Source: JAFARZ01 sp035651595 (lineage in GTDB: Bacteria > Actinomycetota > Actinomycetes > Streptosporangiales > Streptosporangiaceae). From it: DNA of 23,296 bases. Under the pieces are notes generated by a model. That model was not told the DNA's origin. It saw only the letters and a program-made list of their open reading frames with translations, and searched no databases. A program made the translations under genes and the position numbers. The stretch lies in the NCBI GenBank assembly GCA_035651595.1, contig DASRFJ010000276.1:1-23296 (forward strand), written 5' to 3'. The number at the start of each line of letters is the position of its first letter. Positions within the stretch are counted from its first letter, which is position 1. Of this stretch, positions 14,829-22,137 are shown piece after piece.

Positions 14829-15541
14829 TTAGGGGATGAGGACTGCTTTGACGATGCCGTCGGCGCGGGCGTCCATGAGCGCGTACGCCCGGTCCACCTC
14901 GTCGAGGCCGAACCGGTGCGTGACCAGCGGCGCGTAGCTGAACCGGTGCCTGGCGATGAGGTCGAGCGCCTCGCGCATCGCGCGCATCAGCCGCGTCTGA
15001 TCCGGGCAGAAGCCGTTCACGATCGTAACGGCTTCGTACCACAGGTCCATATCCATCATCGCGTCGCCGGCGTGCTGGTAGCCGACGACGCACAGCGTGC
15101 CGTACGGCCTGACCAGCGCCGATGCAGTGGTCAGGCCCGCGGTCACCCCGGTGGCCTCCAGCACGATGTCGAGCCGGCGGTCGTCAGCCCGGCCGGGCGC
15201 GAGCGCCAGCGCGGGGTCGATGCCCGCGGGGACGGGCAGGATCCGGTCGGCGTCCAGCACCGCCAGCGACGCGAAGCCGCTGCCGCCGAGGCCGGTGACC
15301 AGGTCGCCGGGCGGCCAGCCCCGGGCCTGTGGCCCGGCGGCGATCACCTCGCCGGCGATCTCGTGCCCGAGCAGCACAGGCTCACCGGCCTCACCGGGCC
15401 CGCCGGATCGCCACACGGGGAGGTCGGACGTGCACACCCACTGGCCATCACCCGGACGAGCACCTGCTGCTCGCCGGGTACCGGGTCCGCCACCTCGGTG
15501 ACCTGCGACGTGCGCGGACCGGTGATCTGGCTGGTCTTCAT
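14829..15541 (-). pseudogene. Zinc-type (MDR) alcohol dehydrogenase, frameshifted and internally deleted
   Basis: The N-terminus starts at ATG 15541 (MKTSQITGPR ... VLVRVMASG). The homologous continuation VCTSDLPVW, then GEPVLLGHEIAGEV is in another frame, so about one base has been lost near 15437-15441. A second lesion lies near 15195-15205: the protein jumps from PAGIDPALALA to RRLDIVLEATG, skipping the usual first Rossmann half with its GxGxxG cofactor motif (roughly 60-80 residues). The remainder (GTLCVVGYQHAG ... DEVDRAYALMDARADGIVKAVL) reads well to the stop. Two independent lesions make sequencing error unlikely as the full explanation. The intact ancestor was probably a polyol or sugar dehydrogenase of the locus at 15.6-19.8 kb. 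Confidence 0.8.
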
Positions 15542-15647
15542 GGCGGAGTCCGCCAGGGAGATCGCGAACGGCTCTTGATGCGATGGACACCTTTCGTCTT
15601 ATATTTGGATTAAAATGGATTCTAGTGGTATTTAGTTGGCAAAGTAC

Positions 15648-15803
15648 ATGAACTCATACACGTGTGCGGTGATCGCGGCCGGGTCCCAAGGGCGGGTGCA
15701 CGCCCAGGGATACCTGGCCGCTGCCCCCGGTGCGCGGCTGACCGCGGTCGCGGACCCGGACCACGATCTAGCCGCGGCGTTCGACAGACTGCAGGCACAG
15801 TGA
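15648..15803 (+). pseudogene. N-terminal stub of a Gfo/Idh/MocA-family sugar dehydrogenase
   Basis: A 51-codon frame from ATG 15648 encodes CAVIAAGSQGRVHAQGYLAA followed by ARLTAVADPD: the first beta-alpha-beta of a Gfo/Idh/MocA NAD-binding domain with the glycine-rich loop and the acidic end of strand two. It then stops at TGA 15801-15803, whereas the family needs about 330-390 residues. It is divergent from the broken dehydrogenase across an AT-rich promoter (about 15590-15647) and lies just before the GntR gene. It is either a degraded gene or a short leader now expressed ahead of the regulator. A Gfo/Idh C-terminus occurs at 17346-17771 but is not contiguous with it. Confidence 0.75.
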
Positions 15804-15832
15804 TAATCGGTAGAGCGGGAAAGGCCGACGTC

Positions 15833-16585
15833 ATGGACAACGCGCGCGAAGTCGTCGCGATAATACGGCCCGACTATCCGGAGCCGCTGTGGATCCAGGC
15901 CGCGACGCTGATCCGGGACCAGATAGACGAGGGCGCGCTCAAGGCCGGCGCGCGCCTGCCACCCGAGCGTGAGCTCTGCCAGCAGCTCGGCATCAGCCGG
16001 GTCACCCTGCGCAAGGCGCTGAACCACCTCGTCGAGGCCGGCGTGCTGAACTCCTCGCACGGTCGCGGCTGGTACGTGGTCAAGACCGCGGCGAAGCGGG
16101 AGTGGCCCAACACCCTGGAGTCGTTCAGCGAGACGGCCGCCCGGATGGGCCTGGAACCGCAGTCCGAGGTGCTGCGCGCGCAGACCGCGCCCGCCAGCTT
16201 CGACGAGGCCGAAGACCTGTCCATCGTCCCCGGCACCGACCTGTTCCACCTCGACCGGGTCCGGCTGCTCGACGGCGTGCCGATCGCGCTGGACCAGACC
16301 CAGATCGCGGTGTCGGTGCTGTCCGAGGTGGTGACGGCGGACTTCGCCAGGCAGTCGCTGTACAGCACGCTGGCCGAGGCGGGGATCGAGCCGGTCCGCG
16401 CGGACAGCACGATCGAGGCCCGCGAGGCGGACGCGGACGAGGCGGGGCACCTGCGGATCACGGCGGGGAAACCGCTGCTGATCATGCGCCAGACCTCGTT
16501 CGACGTGACCGGGCGGCCGCTGTTCATCTCGACGATCAAGTACGTCGGCGAACGCTACCGCCTCCGCACCTCGTTCGCCCGCTGA
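15833..16585 (+). CDS. GntR-family regulator, HutC/UTRA type
   Basis: The 250-residue regulator starts at ATG 15833 with GCGGGAAAGG upstream. An in-frame GTG at 15800 overlaps the stop of the preceding stub and is a possible earlier start. The N-terminal winged helix covers about 18-82 (LIRDQIDEGALKAGARLPPE, LGISRVTLRKALNHLVEAGV, HGRGWYVV). The rest is a UTRA ligand domain (TLESFSETAARMGLEPQSEV ... DLFHLDRVRLLDGVPIALDQ ... FDVTGRPLFISTIKYVGERYR). UTRA regulators sense small metabolites; DasR and NagR sense amino-sugar phosphates. Given the SIS and BadF-type kinase genes downstream, a sugar phosphate effector is plausible. It probably controls the divergent promoter at 15590-15647 and the genes from 17.1 kb. 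Confidence 0.92.
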   Translation: MDNAREVVAIIRPDYPEPLWIQAATLIRDQIDEGALKAGARLPPERELCQQLGISRVTLRKALNHLVEAGVLNSSHGRGWYVVKTAAKREWPNTLESFSETAARMGLEPQSEVLRAQTAPASFDEAEDLSIVPGTDLFHLDRVRLLDGVPIALDQTQIAVSVLSEVVTADFARQSLYSTLAEAGIEPVRADSTIEAREADADEAGHLRITAGKPLLIMRQTSFDVTGRPLFISTIKYVGERYRLRTSFAR

Positions 16586-16605
16586 GCGCCCGGCCCGCGA
16601 AGGGG

Positions 16606-16651
16606 TGCGTGGCCCCCGGACCCCCCTCTAGGGCGCGTCGTGGGCCACGCA
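16606..16651 (+). terminator. Hairpin after the GntR gene
   Basis: TGCGTGGCCC (16606-16615) and GGGCCACGCA (16642-16651) form a perfect 10-bp stem around 26 bases, starting about 20 bases past the gntR stop. It is a likely terminator without a T-tract. Confidence 0.5.
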
Positions 16652-16677
16652 GCTCACGGAAAGGAAAGGAACTGTTA

Positions 16678-16749
16678 GTGATCGGTATCGGGATGGCCGG
16701 GTCCGGTGTGCACCAAGCCGGCATCTGGGAGCCCGTCCCGCCCACCTAA
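16678..16749 (+). CDS. 23-codon orphan reading frame with a strong ribosome site
   Basis: GTG 16678 is preceded by GGAAAGGAAAGGA at 7-8 bases, the strongest Shine-Dalgarno in this region, and encodes 23 residues (VIGIGMAGSGVHQAGIWEPV and three more) before TAA. The Gly-rich start looks like a dinucleotide-binding loop, so this may be the stump of another dehydrogenase. A leader peptide is the alternative. The remaining gene-free sequence to 17172 shows only a weak minus-strand fragment (RYVRLVVMGNRTPGE, about 16970-17015) resembling the end of a discoidin/F5-8 domain, plus an AT-rich stretch at 17090-17160 that could be a promoter. Confidence 0.4.
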   Translation: MIGIGMAGSGVHQAGIWEPVPPT

Positions 16750-17172
16750 CCTGGTTGTCCGACCACATCAGCACCACTGGTTACGCTACACGTGTCTTCT
16801 TACCCGTTCGGAGGGCCTGGCGTACCGATATGCACCCGTTTGTCCCCACCGTCCGGGTAACAAGACAGCTGTTGTGTTAACGAGCCCACGGGGGCAGGGG
16901 GCGGGGCGCGGCTCACGCCGCGGAGGCGCGGTGGCACTGGGGCGCGCACTGAGCCGCCCGCGCTCATCTCGCCTGGCGTGCGGTTGCCCATGACGACCAG
17001 GCGGACATAGCGACTCAAAACCGGCACCGTATCGGGCCCGCCGGCGCGATCAGCTAGTGGCGCCGGCCGCCTGCCGCCTTCGCGTGCGGTACTAATAAGG
17101 TTTCGTATTGGGCCGTATTTGGTATTATGTGGTTCATAGTAGGTTTTCCGAGATATCGACCGCGGAGTCCAC

Positions 17173-17771
17173 GTGAGCCACGCAGTCCCTGATCCGGCCG
17201 GCCTTGATCCGACCGGGCCTGATCCGGCCTTGATCCGACCGGGCCTGATCCGACTGGGGTTGGACAGACTCGCCCGCGGCCCGCGTCGCTCGGCGTTCAG
17301 CTGTACAGCGTCCGGGATGACATCGGGCCCGGCGAACTCGGCAGGACGGGATCCGGTCCCGACGCGGGCACCCGGTTCCCGGTGATGGTGGACACCCACC
17401 TGAGCGTCCTGACCAGGTTCCGCTCCGGCGTCGTCGGCACGTCGATCTACAGCTTCGACTCGGCCGTGCGGCGTCAGCGGTTCGAGATCACCGGCGAGCA
17501 CGGCGTGCTGCGGGTCCCGGTGAGCGGCTGCGACGATCCGCCGGCGTTGCTGCGGTCTGGCGAGCCGGATGCGGACTCGACGAACATCCCGCCGTTCGGT
17601 GAATCTCGACACAGAGGGGTCGGCGTCCCGGAGATGGCCCGCGCGATCCGGGCCGGCCAGCCGCCGCGAGCCAGCGGCGAGCTGGCCTATCACGTGCTCG
17701 ACGTCATGCTCGCCATCGAGGAGCCGGCCGGCTGGTCCGCTGCCGCGGCAACCCTGGGGGACCGTCGATGA
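17173..17771 (+). pseudogene. Chimeric remnant: isomerase/epimerase N-terminus joined to Gfo/Idh/MocA C-terminus
   Basis: A GTG at 17173 opens a short frame (MSHAVPDPAGLDPTGPDPAL). Near 17280 the recognisable sequence moves to another frame and reads LGVQLYSVRDDIGPGELGRT, the typical start of a sugar-phosphate isomerase/epimerase TIM barrel. From about 17346 the same frame reads VDTHLSVLTRFRSGVVGTS, FEITGEHGVLRVP and VGVPEMARAIRAGQPPRASG, then ELAYHVLDVMLAIEE, which is the C-terminal half of a Gfo/Idh/MocA dehydrogenase. The isomerase body and the dehydrogenase N-terminal half are missing, as after a deletion between two adjacent genes. Its stop overlaps the SIS gene start in ATGA, so it was the operon partner of the SIS and kinase genes. 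The segment from GTG 17382 could still be translated. Confidence 0.75.
17202..17253 (+). repeat. 26-bp tandem repeat, two copies
   Basis: A 26-base unit starting CCTTGATCCGACCGGGCC occurs at 17202-17227 and 17228-17253 with one difference. Each unit is itself made of GATCCGRCC-like half units, which continue on both sides. It lies at the start of the chimeric pseudogene, near its frameshift. Confidence 0.75.
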
Positions 17772-18793
17772 CCGGCGAGAACATCACGTTCGCGGCAGCG
17801 CGCGCGGGGCAGGCGCAGCGGCTCGGGCAGGCAATCCGCACCGTCGCCGCGGCCGCCGCGGACCTGGCCGGTGACCTTTCCGGTCCGGGGCCGATATTCA
17901 CCGGGATCGGGGCCAGCCACGCGGCGGCGTGCGCTCCGGTGTGGACCCTGCGCGCCAGGGGCGTGCACTCGTGGCGGCTGGGCGCCGGCGACTATCCGCT
18001 GCCGTTCCCGGCCAGCGAGCACCCGGTGATCGGTGTCTCGCAGAGCGGCCGGAGCGCGGAAACCCTGGCCGTGCTCGAATCGGTCGAGTCGGCCCGGCGG
18101 TACGCCGTGGTCAACACCAGCCCCTCGCCGATCGCCGCGGCGGCCAGGGTGGTGGTCGACATCGGCAACATCCCGGACAGCTACGCGTCGACGGTCGGCT
18201 ATACCGCGACGGTCGCCGCGCTCGGCATCCTGGCCGATGCCTGGGATGGCGGTACCGTCGACGCCGGCTGGCACGATATGGCCGACGTGCTGCACGAGAC
18301 CGAACGCCTGCTCGCTGAGCCGGTGCGCCAGCTGGCTTCGGTTTTCGCGCGGGCGAGTTCCGCGGACTTCGTCGGCGCCGGGCCCTCGGTCGGCTCCGCC
18401 GAGGCGGCCGCGCTGCTGTTCCGCGAGGTAGCCCGGATACCGGCCACCGGCATGGGCACCCGGCAGTACCTGCACGGGTCGATGGAATCGGCCGGCGACG
18501 GGGTGCACGTGCTGTTCGGCGAGGCACGGGAGGCCGAGGTGGCCGCGACCCTGGCGGCGGCGGGACATCAGGCGATCCTGGTCACCAACGAGGCGATCAT
18601 GGCGGGCCCGAACCTGGCGATCGTGCGGCTCCCGGCCCGCGCTACGGCCGCCCCCGCCCAGCGGGTCATCCTGGAGGCGCTTACCATGCAGATCCTCGTC
18701 GCCGCGGTGGCCGAACAGCGGGCGGTCGAGATCGAGGAGTTCGTCTTCCACCACCCCGATACCAAAGTGCCGGCCGGAACGCCGGGAACGTGA
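17768..18793 (+). CDS. SIS-domain sugar isomerase/phosphosugar-binding protein
   Basis: The 341-residue product holds two SIS domains, like the isomerase half of GlmS or AgaS-type proteins. Domain one has TGIGASHAAACAPVWTLRARG (45-65) and the phosphosugar loop SQSGRSAET (91-99). Domain two begins near SADFVGAGPSVGSAEAAALL and keeps GTRQYLHGSMES. There is no glutaminase domain, so it is not a full GlmS. Roles in the family include deamination or isomerisation of amino-sugar phosphates. The start ATG overlaps the upstream pseudogene stop, and the stop overlaps the kinase start by 4 bases, so the genes are translationally coupled. Its intact state next to broken dehydrogenases suggests that it and the kinase are still used. 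Confidence 0.9.
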   Translation: MTGENITFAAARAGQAQRLGQAIRTVAAAAADLAGDLSGPGPIFTGIGASHAAACAPVWTLRARGVHSWRLGAGDYPLPFPASEHPVIGVSQSGRSAETLAVLESVESARRYAVVNTSPSPIAAAARVVVDIGNIPDSYASTVGYTATVAALGILADAWDGGTVDAGWHDMADVLHETERLLAEPVRQLASVFARASSADFVGAGPSVGSAEAAALLFREVARIPATGMGTRQYLHGSMESAGDGVHVLFGEAREAEVAATLAAAGHQAILVTNEAIMAGPNLAIVRLPARATAAPAQRVILEALTMQILVAAVAEQRAVEIEEFVFHHPDTKVPAGTPGT

Positions 18794-19752
18794 ACGTCGT
18801 CGCGGGCATCGACGTGGGCGGCACCAAGGTGGCCATCCGCGTCGAGACGCTGGCCGGCGAGCGGGTCGCCGACGGCCGGTCCGACGCCAGGGACTGGGCC
18901 GCGGCGCCGGCGCCGGCGGCCGCCTCGTGGCTGCTGGATCGGCTCGGGCAATGCGTGCCCGAGGGGACCACGGTCGCCGCGGTTGGCGTCGGTGCGCAGG
19001 GGTGCGACAGCGCGCACATCGCCGCTGACCTGCGCCGTGCACTGGAAGCGCGCGGCCTGCGCGCCGTGGTGGTCAACGACGGCCAGCTCCTGGTTCCGGC
19101 CGCCGGACTCGAGGACGGCATCGGCCTGGTCGCCGGTACCGGCTCGATCGGCGTCGGCGCCGACGCCTCGGGGAACACCCTGCTGGCCGGCGGCTGGGGC
19201 TGGATTCTCGGCGACGAGGGCGGCGCGGTGGGGATCGTCCGCGAAGCCACCAGGGCGGCGCTGGCCGCGCATGACGAAGGCCGCGCCGACGACGGGCTGC
19301 TGGACGGGCTCCAGCGTGCGTTCGGCGTGCCGACCGCCGAGCGCCTGGCCAGGGCGGTGAACGACGACGCGACGATCGCGAACTGGGCTCCCCGGGCGGC
19401 CTCGGTGTTCGCCGCCGCCGACGACGGTTCCGCGCTTGCCGCCGCGGTCATCGACGCCGCGGCGGCGGACCTCGCCACGCTGGTGAGCAGGCTGATCGCG
19501 CGCGGGGCCGTCGGCAGCACCGTCGTCGCGGCCGGCGGCGTCATCGTCCGGCAGCCGCGGCTGGCGAAGGCGCTCGGGCGCTGCCTGGCGATCCGGCACC
19601 CCCGTATCGTCCTGCGCATCCTCGACGAAGACCCGGTGACCGGTGCCGTCGTCCTCGCCCGCCGCCTGCTGGCCACGGGCCCCGGCAACCAGGCAGACCG
19701 CCCAGGCGGTCAGTCGGCGGGCGACAGCTCCAGATCGGCCAGTCCGGCGTAG
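18790..19752 (+). CDS. BadF/BadG/BcrA/BcrD-type ATPase, probable N-acetylglucosamine (amino sugar) kinase
   Basis: The 320-residue ASKHA-fold kinase starts at GTG 18790 inside the SIS stop. The phosphate-1 loop GIDVGGTKVAIRV is at 6-18, followed by the interdomain VVVNDGQLL, the phosphate-2 loop LVAGTGSIGVG, GGWGWILGDEGGAVGIVREA (the strongest mark of the NagK-like BadF group), and the adenosine loop VVAAGGVIV. Related enzymes phosphorylate GlcNAc or similar sugars at C6, giving the substrate for the SIS partner. The last 43 bases overlap the convergent MBL gene, and the final 25 or so residues are low-complexity and probably a tail extension. Confidence 0.9.
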   Translation: MNVVAGIDVGGTKVAIRVETLAGERVADGRSDARDWAAAPAPAAASWLLDRLGQCVPEGTTVAAVGVGAQGCDSAHIAADLRRALEARGLRAVVVNDGQLLVPAAGLEDGIGLVAGTGSIGVGADASGNTLLAGGWGWILGDEGGAVGIVREATRAALAAHDEGRADDGLLDGLQRAFGVPTAERLARAVNDDATIANWAPRAASVFAAADDGSALAAAVIDAAAADLATLVSRLIARGAVGSTVVAAGGVIVRQPRLAKALGRCLAIRHPRIVLRILDEDPVTGAVVLARRLLATGPGNQADRPGGQSAGDSSRSASPA

Positions 19753-21365
19753 TAGATGAACTTGAACGGGTTGAGCATCTGGTTGACCTCGACCAGCTTC
19801 AGCAGCACGGCGGACCGCAACTCGACCAGTTCCGGCGTCCCCGGGTGGCGCAGGAGCCCCATGTCGAGGATCCGCAGCGCGAGCGTGTACTCCCCGCGCC
19901 GCAACAGCTCCGCGCCCGCCGCCGCGAACGCGTCCGCCATCCCGCCGCCCAGCAGATCCGCGGCGACCGCCAGCTCGGCCGGCGTGAACTGCTCGACGCC
20001 CTCCCCGCGCGGATGCCAGTAACCGGTCCGCTGCCGGTGCACACGCTGCACGAAGTTGTTGCGCGTCGCCAGGTACGCCGTGACCGCCAGCGGATGGTCG
20101 CGCAGCACCTCGGGCAGGTGGTCGAGCCGCAGCAACTCGGCCACGGTCAGCCCGTCGGTGATCCCGGCCCGCACCACCTCGTCCAGCGAACGAAGCGCCG
20201 CGAGCAGCCCGGGGAAGGCCTCGATCGTGAACGTGGCGGTCAGCCCCGTGTGCCCGTGGATCAGCAGCCGGGGACGCAGCTTCATGACCAGCTCCATGGC
20301 CTCGAACAGGCCGTCGGCGGAACCTTCCGCGAAGAACGGCGCGCCGAGGTACGGCATGGACATGTCGCCGGTGAACACGACATCCCGGTCGGGCACATGG
20401 ACGATCAGGCCGTCGGCGGTCTCGCCCCCGGCGATGGGGATGAGCGTGAACGACATCCCGCCGACGGTCAGCGTCTCCGGCGAACTGACCAGGTGATCCG
20501 GCTCGACCTCGACCCGGTGGCTGCGGCCATCTGGCTGGAAATAGCGGAACGGCGTCGGTCCGGAGTTCTGGTTCCGCAGCTCGTCAGGGAAGCCGGCCTG
20601 TGCGATCACCGTGGCTCCGGCCGCCGTCAGCGCGTCGAGACCCCCGACGTGATCCCAGTGCCCATGGGTCAAGATCACGTGGGTCACCGGCAGATCGGTG
20701 AACGCCCGCAGGTCGCGCAGTGCCGCGGCCGCGTGCTCGGGCGTGCTGGCCGCGTCGATCGCGACGATCCCGTCGTCGGTGACGACGAACGAGAAGTCGG
20801 AGAAGTCGTAGCCCTGCGCGACGTGGATTCCGGGCGCGAGCAGCGCGAGGTTGCGCGGCACGAACCGGAAACCATCGTCAGCGCTGACCGAATAGTCGGA
20901 GATCAGCCGTCCGGCCTTGTCGCGCGCCGCCGCCGCCTCCGGCGTCTTGCCGAGTATTTCGTACGCTGCCGCCAGCCCTGCGTGGACGGACCGCATCATC
21001 CCCGGCGGAAACTGGTCCCGCACCGCGAGCACGAACTCCAGGTCGGCGGCCACGGTTTCGGCCCGCCCGGCGCAGCCCGGCAGCGCGGCCAGCGAGGTAC
21101 CCCTGAAGTACTGCGCCAGCCCCAGGTCCAGCCCGGCCGCGGCGTCCAGCTTGTCGATCGCCGCCTCGGCGCGCCCGTCCAGCCGGGACTCGAACGCGCC
21201 GGTCAACGCGAGCCAAAGCGCGTCGTCCGGGCGGCCCGCGAAGTATTCGTAGCCCTCCAGGTAGCGTTCGGCGGCCATGAGCTGGCTGGCGAGCACGATG
21301 ATCGTGCGGCGGTTGGCGCCCGGCCAGGCTGCCGCGGTCTTGAGCGCGTCGATCTCCAACAGCAT
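19710..21365 (-). CDS. MBL-fold metallohydrolase, alkylsulfatase-like, with helical N-terminal extension
   Basis: The 551-residue protein starts at ATG 21365, with GGAGG eight bases upstream. Residues 1-160 are helical and TPR-like (AAERYLEGYEYFAGRPDDAL, AAAYEILGKTPEAAAARDKA). The metallo-beta-lactamase domain follows from about 172: THGHWDHVGG with HxHxDH at 234-239, TGDMSMPYLG (bridging Asp) and LLIHGHTG. The C-terminal part (RTGYWH, FTPAELAVAADLLGGGMADA, GEYTLALRILDMGLLRHPG) resembles the dimerisation domain of SdsA1-type alkylsulfatases. A sulfatase, lactonase or other hydrolase is possible. There is no signal peptide, unlike secreted SdsA1. It is divergent from an HxlR regulator that probably controls it. 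Confidence 0.85.
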   Translation of the reverse strand: MLLEIDALKTAAAWPGANRRTIIVLASQLMAAERYLEGYEYFAGRPDDALWLALTGAFESRLDGRAEAAIDKLDAAAGLDLGLAQYFRGTSLAALPGCAGRAETVAADLEFVLAVRDQFPPGMMRSVHAGLAAAYEILGKTPEAAAARDKAGRLISDYSVSADDGFRFVPRNLALLAPGIHVAQGYDFSDFSFVVTDDGIVAIDAASTPEHAAAALRDLRAFTDLPVTHVILTHGHWDHVGGLDALTAAGATVIAQAGFPDELRNQNSGPTPFRYFQPDGRSHRVEVEPDHLVSSPETLTVGGMSFTLIPIAGGETADGLIVHVPDRDVVFTGDMSMPYLGAPFFAEGSADGLFEAMELVMKLRPRLLIHGHTGLTATFTIEAFPGLLAALRSLDEVVRAGITDGLTVAELLRLDHLPEVLRDHPLAVTAYLATRNNFVQRVHRQRTGYWHPRGEGVEQFTPAELAVAADLLGGGMADAFAAAGAELLRRGEYTLALRILDMGLLRHPGTPELVELRSAVLLKLVEVNQMLNPFKFIYYAGLADLELSPAD

Positions 21366-21398
21366 TGTCGTGCCTCCTGCGGGGAGCGGGTCATTTTT

Positions 21399-21432
21399 AC
21401 TATCTCCAAGATAGTATAACTAGGCTACTAGT
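21399..21432. promoter_or_regulatory. Two palindromes and a -10-like box between the MBL and HxlR genes
   Basis: ACTATCTCCAAGATAGT (21399-21415) is a 7-bp inverted repeat around 3 bases. ACTAG (21419-21423) and CTAGT (21428-21432) form a second one ending exactly at the HxlR ATG. TATAAC at 21416-21421 fits a -10 box for the rightward gene, placing a start site at or next to the ATG. HxlR-type autoregulation of both promoters is the likely role. Confidence 0.6.
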
Positions 21433-22125
21433 ATGAAAGTCGTGATGAGGAACGTCCGTACGTACGACCACTTCTGCCAGGTCGCGCGCACCCTTGAGCT
21501 GGTCGGCGACCGGTGGACCTTGCTCGTGATCCGTGACCTGGCCACCGGCCCGAAGCGGTTCACCGATCTGATGGAACGGCTTGGCGGCATCACGCCCAAG
21601 ACGCTCACCCAGCGCCTGCGCGAACTCGAGGCCGCCGGCCTCGCGGCCGCCGACCGCGAGCCGGGCAGGCGCGAGGTCTGGTACCGCCTCACCGAGGCCG
21701 GCGCCGACCTCGGTCCGGTCATCGACGATCTCAGCTGGTGGGGACTGCGGCACGCATGGCGCAGGCCCGAGCCCGGCGAGCCGCTGCACGTCGAGCACCT
21801 GCTCCGCGCCGCCATCCAGTCCGTAGAGCATGCCGAGCGTGCCGACGCCGAACGCGAGCCGGCCCGCTGGCACTTCCGGCTCAGCGGCGCCGACTACCTG
21901 GCCGACAGCGACGGCCGGCACTGGACGCTTACCGCGCAAGCCCCGGCCACGCCGGCCGACGTCACGATCTCCGGGACCACCGACGCCCTGATCGGCTTGA
22001 TCTTCGCCGGGACCGACGCGGGCCTTGACATCGCCGGTGACCCCGAGCAGGTCACCCGGTTCCGCCGCCTGATCCGCGCGATGGCGGCCGTGGTAAACCC
22101 CGCCAGCTCTCTTACCGCCTCTTAG
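21433..22125 (+). CDS. HxlR-family regulator with C-terminal SCP2-like domain
   Basis: The 230-residue product starts at ATG 21433 with no Shine-Dalgarno, so the mRNA may be leaderless. A second Met at codon 5 is possible. The HxlR winged helix is complete: C15, VARTLELVGDRWTLLVIRDL, GPKRFTDLMERLGGITPKTL, RLRELEAAGLAA, REVWYRLTEAG. C15 occupies the conserved N-terminal cysteine position used for redox or electrophile sensing in HypR/QorR-type members. Most HxlR proteins are about 110-130 residues; here about 100 more follow (HWTLTAQAPATPADVTISGT ... IFAGTDAGLDIAGDPEQVTR), resembling an SCP2 sterol-carrier-like domain that may bind a hydrophobic effector. It is divergent from the MBL hydrolase. 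Confidence 0.9.
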   Translation: MKVVMRNVRTYDHFCQVARTLELVGDRWTLLVIRDLATGPKRFTDLMERLGGITPKTLTQRLRELEAAGLAAADREPGRREVWYRLTEAGADLGPVIDDLSWWGLRHAWRRPEPGEPLHVEHLLRAAIQSVEHAERADAEREPARWHFRLSGADYLADSDGRHWTLTAQAPATPADVTISGTTDALIGLIFAGTDAGLDIAGDPEQVTRFRRLIRAMAAVVNPASSLTAS

Positions 22126-22137
22126 CCGCCTCTTAGC
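22116..22137. repeat. 11-bp tandem duplication at convergent stop codons
   Basis: CGCCTCTTAGC occurs twice in a row. The first copy supplies the TAG stop of the HxlR gene (22123-22125), and the second supplies the TAA stop of the DUF1989 gene on the other strand (22135-22133). There is no room for a separate terminator between the two genes. Confidence 0.7.

Noticed and set aside
7777..19752. A complete DasR-type chitin/GlcNAc utilisation system
   Set aside because: No DasR palindrome, no chitobiose ABC transporter, no NagA or NagB, and 4 kb of unrelated operon lie between the chitinase and the kinase locus. The link remains a suggestion.
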